A DNA stretch of 64,000 nucleotides. It comes from Carettochelys insculpta. Its lineage: Eukaryota > Chordata > Testudines > Carettochelyidae. Position numbers and translations under genes: made by a program. The notes under the pieces are model-generated. The model did no database searches. It saw only the letters and a list, made by a program, of their open reading frames with translations, and had not been told where the DNA came from. The stretch is from assembly GCF_033958435.1 (NCBI RefSeq), contig NC_134160.1:13069001-13133000 (forward strand). Reading direction: 5' to 3'. Numbering within the stretch: the stretch's first letter is position 1; each line of letters starts with the position of its first letter. Of the stretch, positions 1 to 11,184 are shown piece after piece.

Positions 1-1468
1 CTGTAAAAACTTTCTGAGCTGTCAGGACTACATTAGGAGCTGTCGTGTTCAGCATTGCCAACCCAAGCATTCACACACTGTGACTGATGCCTCCAGAAAT
101 TATGAAATTGGCTTAAAACTCTGTTGTAAAAATAATATAGGTTGGATTCTATTTATTTGTCTTCTGGTATTGAAAACTTTAGGCTTCATGTTTTCAAGCT
201 TTTCTCTGCCCCTGCAAGGGTTAGAAATGTCGTACCTTTTCCCAACTGAAGTTGAGATTCTTTCATAATCACCAGACTCCAGGAGTGGGGACCTTAGGAG
301 AAATCAGGTATCCTGAGATTTTCCAATAGAGTCATGACACCTTGCAAAGATGAGTGTTCAGACTGCTGTAAATACTCAAGTATTGTATTAGATTAGTATT
401 GGTAAGCAAAGTCCTCTAGTATTATTCTAAATAAACTTTTATCACCAAAAAATGATCCCAAGGTAGTTTATCACCAAGGTAATGATCCCAAACACTGCAG
501 ATTAGATACTGTACTACATCAAATCACGAATTTTTGTTTATCACAATCCCCTATTATTCCTGTTCAGGAATCAGATCCCTGTTGTGTGTGCGCATACCCC
601 CACCCCAACCCTGAAAATATAGACCCTTGCCTTTCCTAAAGGACATTCTTTAATACGCAAGAGGAAGAAATGTATGACTTTTCCTGTAGTTGCTGAAAGG
701 CCCATATTGTTCCTCTTAGACTTGCATTTGCAGATGCTAAGGTTATCAGGGATAAGTGACTTATTATGCAAATCCTTTCTCTTAATTTCTGGCTATTCTC
801 CCATTGGAATCACATTGGCTAAACCCCATGCATTATAGGAGCTACTAATGTTTACACATTAGCTTCTTTGGTTAATATATGAGGCTTCAAGTTGCAAATT
901 GATGGTTTGTACAGCTGAGCAAATTATTTTTCTATTAAATACAATATTTAAAATTATTTAGAAAAGCAAAACAAGAATTTTAATCTAGCCACTTTCCATG
1001 GCCTCCTAATCACTTTATATCAGCTGCTGCAAAGCAGTCATTTTAAAAAACATTTCTGTGTTGCAGAAGTAATTATTGTAACCTGCTTATATATAGATGT
1101 CAGTCCTCGTGTATGTAATTTGCTTGTACTTAGCTCTTCAACCAAGGATCTTAACACACACCATAAATATTAAGCTAATCAAGCCTCTTGACCCTCCACC
1201 CCAAAGCTCTGGTAATGTCAAGAAGAGGAAAGTGTCTCCATTAAGATATCGGCTGGCATCCGGGTATCAGTGAGGGGTGGTCTCTGACCAACAGATCTGT
1301 GACAGCAAGTCTCTAGTGTGGATGCAGCATATACCAGGAAAAGTGCCTTTTATCACTTGTTCTGCTTGCGGTCGGGGCTATGAGCACAATTTTGCCAGCA
1401 CAGGCTATGTCGGCACTGAGAAATGCACTCCAAACCTGGCGCTCCAAATGCAGTCCAAACCCTCCTAA
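1..1468. other. AT-rich intronic DNA, no gene seen
   Basis: No exon with convincing splice sites and no recognisable repeat head or tail was found. The only local structure is a short imperfect tandem duplication at 438-491, in which a unit of about 25 bases beginning TTTATCACCAA and ending ATGATCCCAA occurs twice at a 29-base spacing. The short open frames here are interrupted quickly and resemble no family I know. Confidence 0.5.
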
Positions 1469-1839
1469 GGCTGTGTCTGGACCAGAGGGTTTTGCTGGCA
1501 AAATGGTGGATTATCAACAAAACCCATGGGGCGTCCAGATTCCCAGCTGTGTTCCGTTGACAGTAAGGCATCAGAATGCAGCATGTTTATCGAGAGCTGT
1601 ACCCTGCTCACCATGAGGAAGAATGCCGTTGTCGACAAAACACCAGTCTGGATGTTGCAGGGGGCCTTTTGTCTACAAAAAGGACTTCTGGGACACTTGG
1701 CAACCCTGTCTGTTTTGCTTCCCGTTGGCTGTTTTGCCGGTGGAGCAGCTGGGCAGCCTGGATGCTGTCTGTCGACAGTTTTCTTGGAAGAGTCTTCCAA
1801 CAAAAACTTCTACCAAGTCCCCGTAGGCTAGACGTAGCC
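1469..1839. mobile_element. MITE-like DNA transposon remnant, about 370 bp
   Basis: The left end reads GGCTGTGTCTGGAC. The right end, read on the other strand, starts GGCTACGTCTAG, so the termini form an imperfect inverted repeat of the GGCT-(R)YGTCTA type seen in several other elements of this window. The interior holds repeated TTTTGC and GTCGACA words and many overlapping short open frames on both strands, as expected of a non-autonomous element and not of a gene. No clear target-site duplication was found. The 100 bases to the left (1350-1460) have similar composition and may belong to a related copy. Confidence 0.45.
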
Positions 1840-3633
1840 CTAGTGTAGACAATGAGGTCTTGGGCCCAGCTGTGTAACCTTAAGTGTTATCATTGTACAT
1901 AGAATAAATAATAGCAACAAGCCCAAGGGAAAAAGTGCATTTCCCTCACGTCAGTCAAGTTAGTTTAACTTGATTGACCTCCCTCCCCTGTCCTCCCTGG
2001 TTAGATCCTTGCTATTTGCAAGGTGTTTTTGCATGCCACGATAGCTCCCTTGATGTAAAAGCCTGTGGAGGTTCCTTCCTCTGTGTATTAAAGTCAGGGG
2101 TGGTGTTTTGTTTTTATTTAAAGATTTCCCCACCGTTTTTGAAGTGGGTCACATGTAGTGCGTTAACACTAATGATCTTACTTGTAGGCTCCCAGTAGCA
2201 CCTAGTGACTTCAGCTGAGAGCAGGGCACGTTCATGCTTGGTGCTGTACGTAGAGGTGTACAGACACACGCACACGCGGTCAAAGACAGTGCTTCCCTGA
2301 GACACTTCGTCTGCGTAACGGAGATGAACAAGTGGAAACAGGTGTTGAGCAGGGAAGGGTCTCATGCAAACCCAGTGGCAGAGTAGAAGCAGAAGCCGTG
2401 TCCCTTGAGCTGCGACCGGCTGGCTCCACCAGACTGCTCTTGCTCACTGCTGGCCGTTTGAGGCCGGCATCCCCTGGTGGTCACTCTGGTGACCTGCCCT
2501 TTAAGTTGTAGTGGCTCCGTGAATGTCCCGGCTTAGCATCCCTCCCCTGCTTCCCAAAGCCAGGGCAAGTGGCAGGACGAATGGTTCTGGAGCAGAATCG
2601 GAGGCACTTGTGGGCAGATGAGTCAATCTGTCAAGAGAAAGGCTGGGAGAAGGGCTGCTCCTCCCCATCCCTTCCTGGTGGAGGCAGCAGCACGGGGCCC
2701 TGGGAACCGACGGCAGGGCTGCGTGATGTGGAGAGGACCTGCTCTTTCGATGCTGGTTGCCTGACTGGACCTGCTGCTGTGGTTGCTGAGCATGGGGGGA
2801 GGGGCAGAGGATCCCAAAGGAGTAAGTGTGTGGATTTTAAGGCCAGAAAAAGCCCGTTATGATCCTCTATCCAATCTCCTGTGTCTCCAGGCCAGGGAAT
2901 CTCAGGCCAGGAGGCCTGGACTGGGCACAGAAAAATCCGACCCAGAGGGAGCTGCTGCTGCAGGAGCGAATGGTGAGAATGGTCAGAGCCCGAGGGCAGG
3001 TGTTCCTGGGTTTGGTTCTCACTCTGCCACTGCTTCTCTGCATGACCTGGGGCATCTTGCTGCACTTATGTGTTTGAGCTCACCCCTCTGCAGCCAAGCT
3101 GGCCTTTGTCTTCAGACCTGTGCAGCACTAAGCATGCTGCAGGCACCATGTGAAGTTATTGCCCTCTCTTATGAGCTCTCCTAGGGCTGGGGTGTATCAA
3201 GACTTGGATGGCTCAGCTTCAAGGAGATCCCAGCACTGTGTGCATTGGCAGAGCTGTGTGGGACCAGGCTGGAGCAGTGGGCTATTGCAGATTGGGGTTG
3301 TGATGCAGCAGACAAGCTAGTCAGGGGTGCAACTCAGGAGGACTGAGGGGCATCAGCACAGCTATGCAAAGAACCTCCATGTCCCCTGCTGCCTGCCTTT
3401 GCCTCTGTGGGGCTATGGAGGAGTTTTCCAGGAGGCTCAGCACCTGGGAGGGATGTGCCGTCAGAGCAGCCACTGTCTTACAAGCGGATCCCCAGGGATC
3501 TAGCCCTCCTTCCATACCTCAGCGGCTTCCCAGTCTTCGTGGCATCACCCAGCCCAGGAGTACAACTGAGAACAACCCATGCTTGCCAGTCCTGCTGTAG
3601 GTTGATTGGGTGTTAGGTCTAAAAGCAACGTGA
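1840..3633. other. Intronic DNA, no gene seen
   Basis: Moderately GC-rich sequence with short overlapping open frames on both strands and no family resemblance. No splice-bounded exon, RNA gene or clear repeat terminus was recognised. Confidence 0.45.
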
Positions 3634-3705
3634 GCTGGCATAGCTTAGTCAGCAGAGCAGTAGACTTTTAATCTGAGGGCCAAGGGTTCAAGTCCCTATT
3701 CAGGA
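3634..3705 (+). tRNA. tRNA-Lys(UUU)-derived pseudogene fused to a CR1 element
   Basis: A 72-base tRNA-Lys-like sequence. It shows an A box (TAGCTTAGTC at 3641-3650), an anticodon loop CTTTTAA with anticodon TTT at 3667-3669 inside a paired TTAGA/TCTGA-like stem, and a B box GGTTCAAGTCC. The acceptor stem is badly paired, with several mismatches, and one T-stem pair is lost, so it is not a functional tRNA gene. No CCA or A-rich tail follows. Within a base or two it runs straight into a 5'-truncated CR1 in the same orientation. It could instead be the head of a tRNA-Lys SINE into which the CR1 inserted exactly, but a chimeric retrotransposition product explains the junction more simply. Confidence 0.75.
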
Positions 3706-5100
3706 AGAAAAAGATGTTCCCCATCTTGAAAGAAGGACAATCCAGAGAACTATAGACCTGTCAGCCTTACCTCAATCCCTGGGAAAATAATGGAGGGAAT
3801 CCTCCAGGAATCCATTTTGAAGCACTTGGAAGAGGGGAAAGTGATCAAAAGCAGCCAACATGGATTCACCAGGGGCAAGTCCGGCCTCACCAATCTGATC
3901 AGCTTCTATGATTATGTAACAAGCTCTGTGGACATGAGGAAGTCAGTGGATGTGATATACCTTGACTTCAGCAAGGCTTCTGATACGGTCTCCCACAACA
4001 TTCTTGTCCATAAGTTAAGGAAATATGGATTGGACCCCTGGACTATAAGATGGATAGAAAGCTGGCTTGATGGTCGGGCCCAACAGGTAGTGGTCAATGG
4101 CTCAATATCTGGATGGTGGTCTGTTTCAAGCAGAGTGCCGCAAGGCTCGGTTCTGGGGCCGGTGTTATTCAACATCTGTATTAATGACCTGGATGAGGGA
4201 CTGGGTTGCACCCTCAGCAAGTTTGTGGATGACACAAAACTAGGGGGAGAGGTAAATACATTGGAGGGTAGAGAGAGAATCCAGAGGGAGCTGGATAAAT
4301 TGGAGGACTGGGCCAAAAGAAATCAGATGCGGTTCAATAAGAAGTGTAGAGTCCTGCACCTGGGGCGGAAGAATCCCAAACATTGTTACAGGCTGAGGAC
4401 CAACTGGCTCAGCAGCAGTACGATGGAAAGGGACCTAGGGGTTATGGTGGATGAAAGGCTGAATATGAGTAAACAGCGTGCCCTTGTACCCAGGAAAGCT
4501 AATGGCATACTGGGGTGCATTAGGAGGAGCATTTTGAGCAGATCTAGGAAAGTAGTTATTCCTCTTTATTCAGCACTGGTGAGGCCTCATCTGGAATATT
4601 GTGTCCAGTTTTGGGCCCCCAGTATAAAAAGGATGTGGATTTGCTGGAGCAGGTTCAGCGAAGGGCAACAAAAATGATTAAGGGTCTGGAGCACAAGACC
4701 TATGAGGATAGGCTGAGGGATTTGGGCTTGTTTAGTTTGCAGAAGAGACGACTTAGAGGTGATTTAATGGCAGCCTTCAGCTTCCTGAAGGGGAGCTCTA
4801 AAGAGGAGGGTGAGAAATTGTTCTCAGTGGTGTCAGATGGCAGAACAAGGAGTAATGGTCAGAAGCTGAAGAGGGAAAGGTGTAGGTTAGATATTAGGAA
4901 GAACTTCTTTACCAGGCGGGTGGTGAAGCATTGGAATGCGTTGCCTAGAGTGGTGGTGGATTCTCCATCCCTTGAGGTTTTTAAGTCCCGGCTGGACAAG
5001 GTCCTGGCTGGGATGACTTAGTAGGGGTTGATCCTGCTTGCAGCAGGGGGCTGGACTAGATGACCTCCTGAGGTCCCTTCCAGCCCTATGATTCTGTGAT
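3706..5100 (+). mobile_element. CR1 LINE, 5'-truncated, RT region plus 3' end
   Basis: This element carries the C-terminal half of CR1 ORF2. Conceptual translation gives the RT block with SQHGFTRGKSGLTNL, then [15 protein letters not shown], then VPQGSVLGPVLFN, then the catalytic FVDDTKL motif (about 4222-4242). The C-terminal HWNALPRVVVDSPSLEVFKS stretch follows. The reading frame shifts once around 4600-4677, so the ORF is broken. The 3' end is the classic CR1 terminus, with GGACTAGATGACCTCCTGAG followed by CCAGCCCTATGATTCTGTGAT. The element starts abruptly next to the tRNA-Lys-like sequence. Good ORF retention suggests a fairly young copy. Confidence 0.93.
3790..5021 (+). pseudogene. CR1 reverse transcriptase fragment, one frameshift
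   Basis: The frame is open from 3790 to 4677 (about 295 codons) and continues in another frame from 4599 to 5021. It is the reverse transcriptase of a CR1 ORF2 protein, which in intact copies copies the LINE RNA at a nicked genomic site. RT motifs are visible in order, including IYLDFSKA (about residue 54), PQGSVLGPVLFN (about residue 117) and FVDDTKLGG (about residue 145). The N-terminal endonuclease is absent through 5' truncation. The frameshift falls after [11 protein letters not shown], so no functional protein is expected. Confidence 0.88.
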
Positions 5101-7259
5101 CCCACAGAACATGGCATTGTCCACGTCCTTAACTTCCCAGCCCAGGAAGGTTTTGGCTTCCTGGCCACTAGGCCCAATTAATGTGCTGAGATTACAGCTG
5201 CTGTAGCAGAAGACAGCATCTTCCAGTGTTCAGATGAAAAGGGGGTCCATGCTAACCAGATAATTATAATCTTCTATTATCTGTCTGATCTCCTGGGAAG
5301 AAAGACCTGGATTCCTGGCTTTATGATTTGCAGGGGGATACTTAAATATTGGACAAGCTACTCTGTGCCCATGTTCAGTGCATACAAGTAGTTTCTGCTA
5401 CCTATGATCATCTAGAGAGACATGATGCTTCTTAGGAAATGCTGCAGAGGGCCTGGCACCCAGATCCTGTGTGTCTACCTCTCGTCTCGGTTCCTAGCGC
5501 CTGCCCCTTTGAGCTGCTTATTGTCCTGGATGTTTTGGAGCTAGGGTCCTGATGTGACGCCAAATCCCTGTCAGTAAAAGGTGTATGATAGCCCTGCCCC
5601 ACGGAATGAGGTCTGAGGGTGTAAGCGACACCCCTTGAGCGTGGTGCTCTGTCCCCCTCTAGTGGTGGTGAGGCTACCTAGAGTTTAATGTGCTTGCTCC
5701 AGCTGTGGTGAGAAGAGCTGGGATTTTAGCTCAGACAGGAGAAGCTCCTGCATGAAGATCCTGAGTTCCTAGGCTGGATTCCCACTGCTGAAAACTCACC
5801 GAGGGCACCTGTCTCACTCACAGCTGAAAAAAACTCAGATACTGGAGATGACTTTGTCCCTTGCCCCAGGCCTCTTGGTTAAAATCCCTCCTGTTTCTGC
5901 ACTGACTCTCCGTGTGAAACAAAACCTCTTCCCAAAGGATCCCTGTGCAATTACAGACTAGCTTCAGTCCCTGTCCGAAATATGTACAGTATATGGAAAC
6001 CAGCCCAATCCTGGAGGCTGGCCTGTTTCTGATGGATCAGAGCAGGGTGATGCTGCTGGAATCTAGCTGAGGTGAGAGCAACATGGATGGGCGAGCGTCA
6101 CAGCCCAGCAGCGTGTCCCATTTCATAGGAGCTGCTGTTCATCTTCTGTATTTGGAACCAGCCTCAGAGGCCTTGTAAGTGTCAGAGTTGTTCAAAAGGC
6201 TGGTTAGTATGTATTTATTCCGACGTTAAAAATACACCTGGAGTGCCCCTAAAGTGCTGTGGCTGCTTCTGTTGTAAATTACACATTCTATCACAAACAC
6301 CAGCAAAGATCTGCCTAAAGCCACCTCCACCTCCTGTCTCCTTCACTGCCTTTACACAGAGGGGGCAAGGGTGGCCTTGACAACATGCTGGGAAGGTTGA
6401 TTGAGCTGGGGCTGTGGCAGATCAGGGCAGGGAGCCCGTTCTGAAATGGATAACCCTTCCTAGAGACCAGCTGCTGGCAGCCCCCTCTCCATAACATTGT
6501 AGCAGCACCCGCTCAAGGCGTAACCCCAGGGGTGGTGAAATTAGAAGGGAAGAAATTGTAATGGATCAAAGGAACCGTGTTGTGTTTGCACAGCGTGTGA
6601 TTTTTGATGGTGGAATTGGCTGTCCCAGGAAGTTGCTGAGGCCATACTTAGCAAGAGTTCTAAAGGGAATGGCTGTGTACAGAGGGGTCAGGCATGCCTG
6701 GGGCGGAATTAATGCTAACAAAAATTTTGCAAGGTTTGTTTTGTATTTGGGGGTTCAGCCAAATTACAGATTGCGGGGAGGGTGAGGGGCTGGCAGTGCC
6801 TACAGCCTCTGTGGCTGTATGTCCCAGGCAGAGCGGTATCTGCCAAGTAATCAGTCCTCCGCCATGTTAAAAGCAACATCTTGCATTCCAGCCAGGTGTG
6901 AATAGAAGGCCAGTGCAGATCCTGAATCACTGCCTTGATGTGAGGTGTTCCAAACCTGCAGCTCCACTTCTGTGGGTTGCAGCCTTCTTCTCTCAGGTCA
7001 ACTTCTGACCTAGCCAAGGCGGAGCCCCTGGAGCCCTGCTATTGCAATGAAATGCTGAGGCAATGGGGCCCAAGCTGTGCCTTGGATGAAAAGGTTCAGT
7101 ATGTCACTAGCATCCAGAGGTCCCCACCAAAATCAGGGCCCTGCTGTAAAAGGTGCTGCACATACCCGAAGGCTGTCCCTAACCTGAAGAGCTGACAAGC
7201 CAAAGAGATGGCGGATGAAGGGAATTCATTCTGCAGGGGCACAAATGACAGTCAGCAGC
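5101..7259. other. Intronic DNA, no gene seen
   Basis: No recognisable gene. A possible old LINE trace lies near 6561-6690 (VIFDGGIGCPRKLL in conceptual translation), but it is too weak to classify. The remainder is unremarkable intron-like sequence. Confidence 0.4.
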
Positions 7260-8426
7260 AATCTATACCAAGGGCAAGTCATGCTTGACCAACCTGATTG
7301 ACCTCTATGATGGGGTGACTGTCTCTGTGAATATGGGGAGGATGGTGGATGTGATATACCTTGACTTGAGCAAAGCATTTGATACAGTCTCCCACAGTAT
7401 CCTGGCCAGCAAGTTAAAGAAGTACAGATTGGATAAATGGACTAGAAAGCTAGTTAGATCATTGGGCTCAATGTGTAGTGATCAATGCCTCTAGGTCTGG
7501 TTGACAGACGGTACCAAGTGGAATACCCCAAGGGTCGGTCCTGCAGCCAGTTTTGTTCAATACCTTTATTAATGACCTGGATGAGGGGATGGATTGCACC
7601 CTCAGCAAGTGTGTGGATGACACTAAACTAGGGGGACAAGTTGATATACTGGAGGATAGGGATGGGGTCCAGGGAGACCTAGATAAATTGGAGGATTGGG
7701 CCAAAATAAATCTGATGAGGTTCAACAAGGAGAAGTGCAGAGTCCTGCACTTAGGATGGAGGAATCCCAAGCACTGTTACAGGCTGGGGACCAACTGGCT
7801 AAGTAGCAGTGCAGCAGAAAAGGATCTGGGGATTACAGTGGATGAGAAGCTGGTAATGAGCCAACTGTGTGCCCTTGTAGCCAAGAAGGCTAACAGCATA
7901 TTGGGGTGCATTAGTAGGATCATTGCCAGCAGATCTAGGAAAGTGATTATTCCCCTTTTTTCAGCACTACAGTATTGTGCCCCCTCCCCTGCCATTACAG
8001 AAAAGATGTGGATGCATTGGAGAGGTGGAGGAGATGCTGAGGGATTTGGCCTTATTTAGTTTTCAGAAGAGAAGATTGAGGGGGATTTTGGTGGTGACCT
8101 TCAACTAGCTGGAGAGTGTTCCAAAGGGGATGGAGTGAAGCTTTTCTCAGTAGAGACAGATGACATTACAAGGAACAACAGTCTCAAGTTATGGTGCGGA
8201 AGGTCTAGTTTTGATTTTAGGAGAAACTATTTTACCAGGAGGGTGGTGAAGCTCTGGAATGGATTTACCTTGGGAGGAGGTGGAATCTCCTTCTTTAAGG
8301 GTCTTTAAGTCCTGGCTTGACAAAGCCCTGGCTGGGATGATTTAGTTGAGATTGGTCCTGGTTTTAGCAGAGGCTTAGACTCAATGACCCTCTGAGGTCT
8401 CTTCCAGCCCTATGGTTCTATGATAT
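7260..8426 (+). mobile_element. CR1 LINE, 5'-truncated, decayed
   Basis: This is a second, more decayed CR1 in the same orientation as the copy at 3.7 kb. Translation fragments include [59 protein letters not shown] (the catalytic block, with CVDD for the usual FVDD) and a C-terminal block. Several frameshifts and stops break the ORF, and a segment around 7480-7550 is disturbed. The 3' end shows the CR1 terminal signature (CTCTGAGGTCTCTTCCAGCC, then TATGGTTCTATGAT) at about 8390-8426. Confidence 0.9.
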
Positions 8427-10857
8427 ATTGGTGGTAGGAGTGTCATGCCCTGGGACAGCTGAACCCAGAGTTTACAGAGGTGGCTTCCTTCCCTCTTTTA
8501 CTCTGTGCTGTTCTCAGTCCCAGTGAAAGGGTCAGACTCAAAAGCACAGCCCGGTTCATTCAGCCCCGGGCACACTGGCCGAGAATTGCACACATTTGCA
8601 TGTGTAAACGAGCAGACTCTCTCACTGGGAGACAGATGCTGGAGCTGCTGGCCCACGCTGTCCTGCAGACCCTGGAATCACAGGTGTCAGTCTGGCTAAT
8701 TTCAGACACAAGGAACTTGTCTCATCTGCTCACTGAGACGATCTGGGGGCTGTGCTGGCTGCATGTGGCTTCTCTTGTAGCTGGGAAGCTGTCCTTGTGA
8801 AGCCAGCGCCGTCTATGGGGAATGTGGAGCGGCAGCAGCAGGGCTGCGGTAACAGAAGGAGCTGTGATCGTCCCAGGAGCTCGCAGCATCTAATGAAGAG
8901 CGGTGGGTTAGCCAAACTGGCAACGGGCCATCAGTGCGGATCGCTTGGCTCCTTGCAGCCTGGCAATGCTGTGTTGGCACCAGGGTTGGTCTTGCATGCC
9001 GGTGGGTTGTGAGTCTCTGGGGAGCCCATTGTCACCATGCCATTGAGATGGCCTGGGAGGCTGGCCTCCTGCCTACGGGGGTTGAGCCAGGTGCACCTGC
9101 AGTCCTGGGAGCAGAAAATGGTGTCCTGCAGCAGAGGGTGCTGCAATTGAGAGTGGTGGCTCCTCACTGATGATTTCCCTGCCTGCCTATTCAGCTGTGC
9201 TGTCCCCAAGGGGACAGGTGCAGGTAACCCACTGTCCAGGTTCTTACCTGGCTACCTGCTGTCTCTGATCTTCCACAGCCATAGCCCTTCCTGTTCAGGT
9301 GAGCCTGGGAGAGAGTCATAGCTGGGGACTGTAGCTATGTCAGTGAGGTGCCAGTTCAGTGCCCTCCCCACAAGTCCCCCCTCTCCTCTCGCGGTGGTGG
9401 TGTGCTTCCCTGGGAGTCCGTGCCGGCCCAGTGCCTCAGCTCGGCTCTGCAGATTCCCCTTCAGCTCACAGTAGGATGAGCCCTAGCATGGAGTCTAGGG
9501 CTGCTGCTGTCCCATGGTACTGCAGCTGGCGTTGTATAAGCTACTGTTTGTGTCCTTAGAAGAGCCCATTGCTGAGCCACTTCCAGCTGCTGTGCTGAAC
9601 CTCTCCTCTGGAGAGCCTGCCCTGTGCTCGCAGTGTGGGTCTGAGTGGCACCAGCAGTGCCCTCGGCCTGGAACCCACAGCATGGGACACAGCTGCCAGG
9701 CGATAATTCTCCAAGGAGTCACATTTCTAACAGTCCATCAGCCCCTCCTGCTTTATGCTCCTGAAGGGCAGCTGCTCATTCCACCCACTCCACTTCACTC
9801 CTGACCCTCAGCGCTGGCTGCTGGGCCACCAACACAGCTTCGTTGTGTGCACGAATCCTGACCTGCAGCTCCCCTGCTAGTCCAGCCCTGCTGCCCCTCC
9901 ACAGCTCAGTGCTGCTCAGGTCCAGCCTGCAGCCTGCCCGTCTCGATGCCCCTCACCCACAATCTGCAGACCTCCTACTATCCTGGCCATCAACAGCTCC
10001 TTACTAAGCCCAGGCTCGGGACTAGGACGCCTCTCACCTCCTTTCACTTGCAAGACTCAGGCTCCATTTCCAGCAGGCAAAATGTTCCCTTTGAATGTAG
10101 CCAATGACACTCATTTAAGAATGTGCACGGGAAATAGGTTTTAAATAATGATTCGACTACAGCTCCGTCTGTGCGGGGCGAAGTAATAGATAGCGCTCTG
10201 CATGGGACCCGGAAATGAGTAGTTATGGGGGGAGAGCTGGTTTTTCATTTCCCACTAGCTGCACTTTAAATTAAACCATGCGGCTGAAGCAGAGGCTGGC
10301 ATTAAAGGTGATTGTAATTCACAGGCAGCTTGGATCCTGGAGGTATGCTCCTGTGAGTGATGACGAGGGACCCACAAATATCCAGCCTGGAGCAAGATGC
10401 AGCCCATTCTCCTGGAATATATTTCCCCTCGGCTGGCTCTGCCTCTCCTGCCTTTACTTCTGCAGCCCCCAGTGCTGTGGCACTCTGAGGGCTTGATATG
10501 GGGGTGCCGGGTTCCTGTGGCTTGGGAGCACTCCCCTGGGGGCTGTGGTGTGCTGGTGGCAGCAGTTGTGTGGACAGCCCTGGCAGGGGGAGTCTCTCAG
10601 TGTATCTGTGGGTGGGGGCAGCACACGGTGAACTGCCCTGTGCTGATATGCCGGGGGCCCCACCCACGGTTATGTGGCCTGGGTAGTTCCTGGCTTTTCA
10701 GGGCAACGGCACTGCGCAGAGCAAGCTGCAGGGTTGGCCTGTGTCCAGCCGAGAGAGGCTGGGGATGGCAAGGGATGTTCAAGGGGTGTGCTGGGCTGTG
10801 GGTGTGCTTGCGCGCTGACCTCAGCTGGCAACAGAAGAACTAACAAAGTCTCCCAGC
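8427..10857. other. Intronic DNA, GC-moderate, no gene seen
   Basis: No exon or RNA gene was recognised. A C-rich stretch at about 9855-10020 resembles the sequence at 12845-13140 (repeated CCTGACCTGCAGC-like words), suggesting a shared but unnamed dispersed repeat. The stretch 10080-10330 looks repeat-free, with AATAATGATT and TTAAATTAAA motifs. Confidence 0.4.
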
Positions 10858-11184
10858 CCTACCTCCTGCCTCCAGTCCCGCCCACTCCTGCACCCTACTT
10901 CCTGTCTCCAGCCCCGCCCACTCCTGCACCCTACCTCCCCCCTCCACTCCCGCCCACTCCTGCACCCTACTTCCTGCCTCCAGCCCCGCCCACTCCTGCA
11001 CCCTACTTCCTGCCTCCAGCCCCGCCCACTTCTGCACCCTACTTCCCACCTCCAGCCCCACCCACTCCTGCACCTTACCACCCTACTCCACTCCCACCCA
11101 CTCCTACACCTTACCTCCAGCCCCGCCCACTCCTGCACCCTACTTCCTGCCTCCAGTCCCGCCCACTCCTGCACCCTACTTCCT
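10858..11184. repeat. 36-bp minisatellite, about nine units
   Basis: A pyrimidine-rich tandem array with a 36-base unit built on CCTGCCTCCAGCC, then CCGCCCACTCC, then TGCACCCTACTT. Units differ by a few substitutions and one or two are shortened. Because 36 is divisible by three and the unit lacks stops in several frames, the array opens long artificial frames on both strands: proline-rich PPTPAPYFLPPA on plus and RVQEWAGLEAGS on minus. I treat these as by-products of the repeat, not genes. Confidence 0.9.

Noticed and set aside
3634..3705. A functional tRNA-Lys gene
   Set aside because: The acceptor stem has several mismatches, a T-stem pair is lost, and the 3' side runs directly into CR1 sequence.
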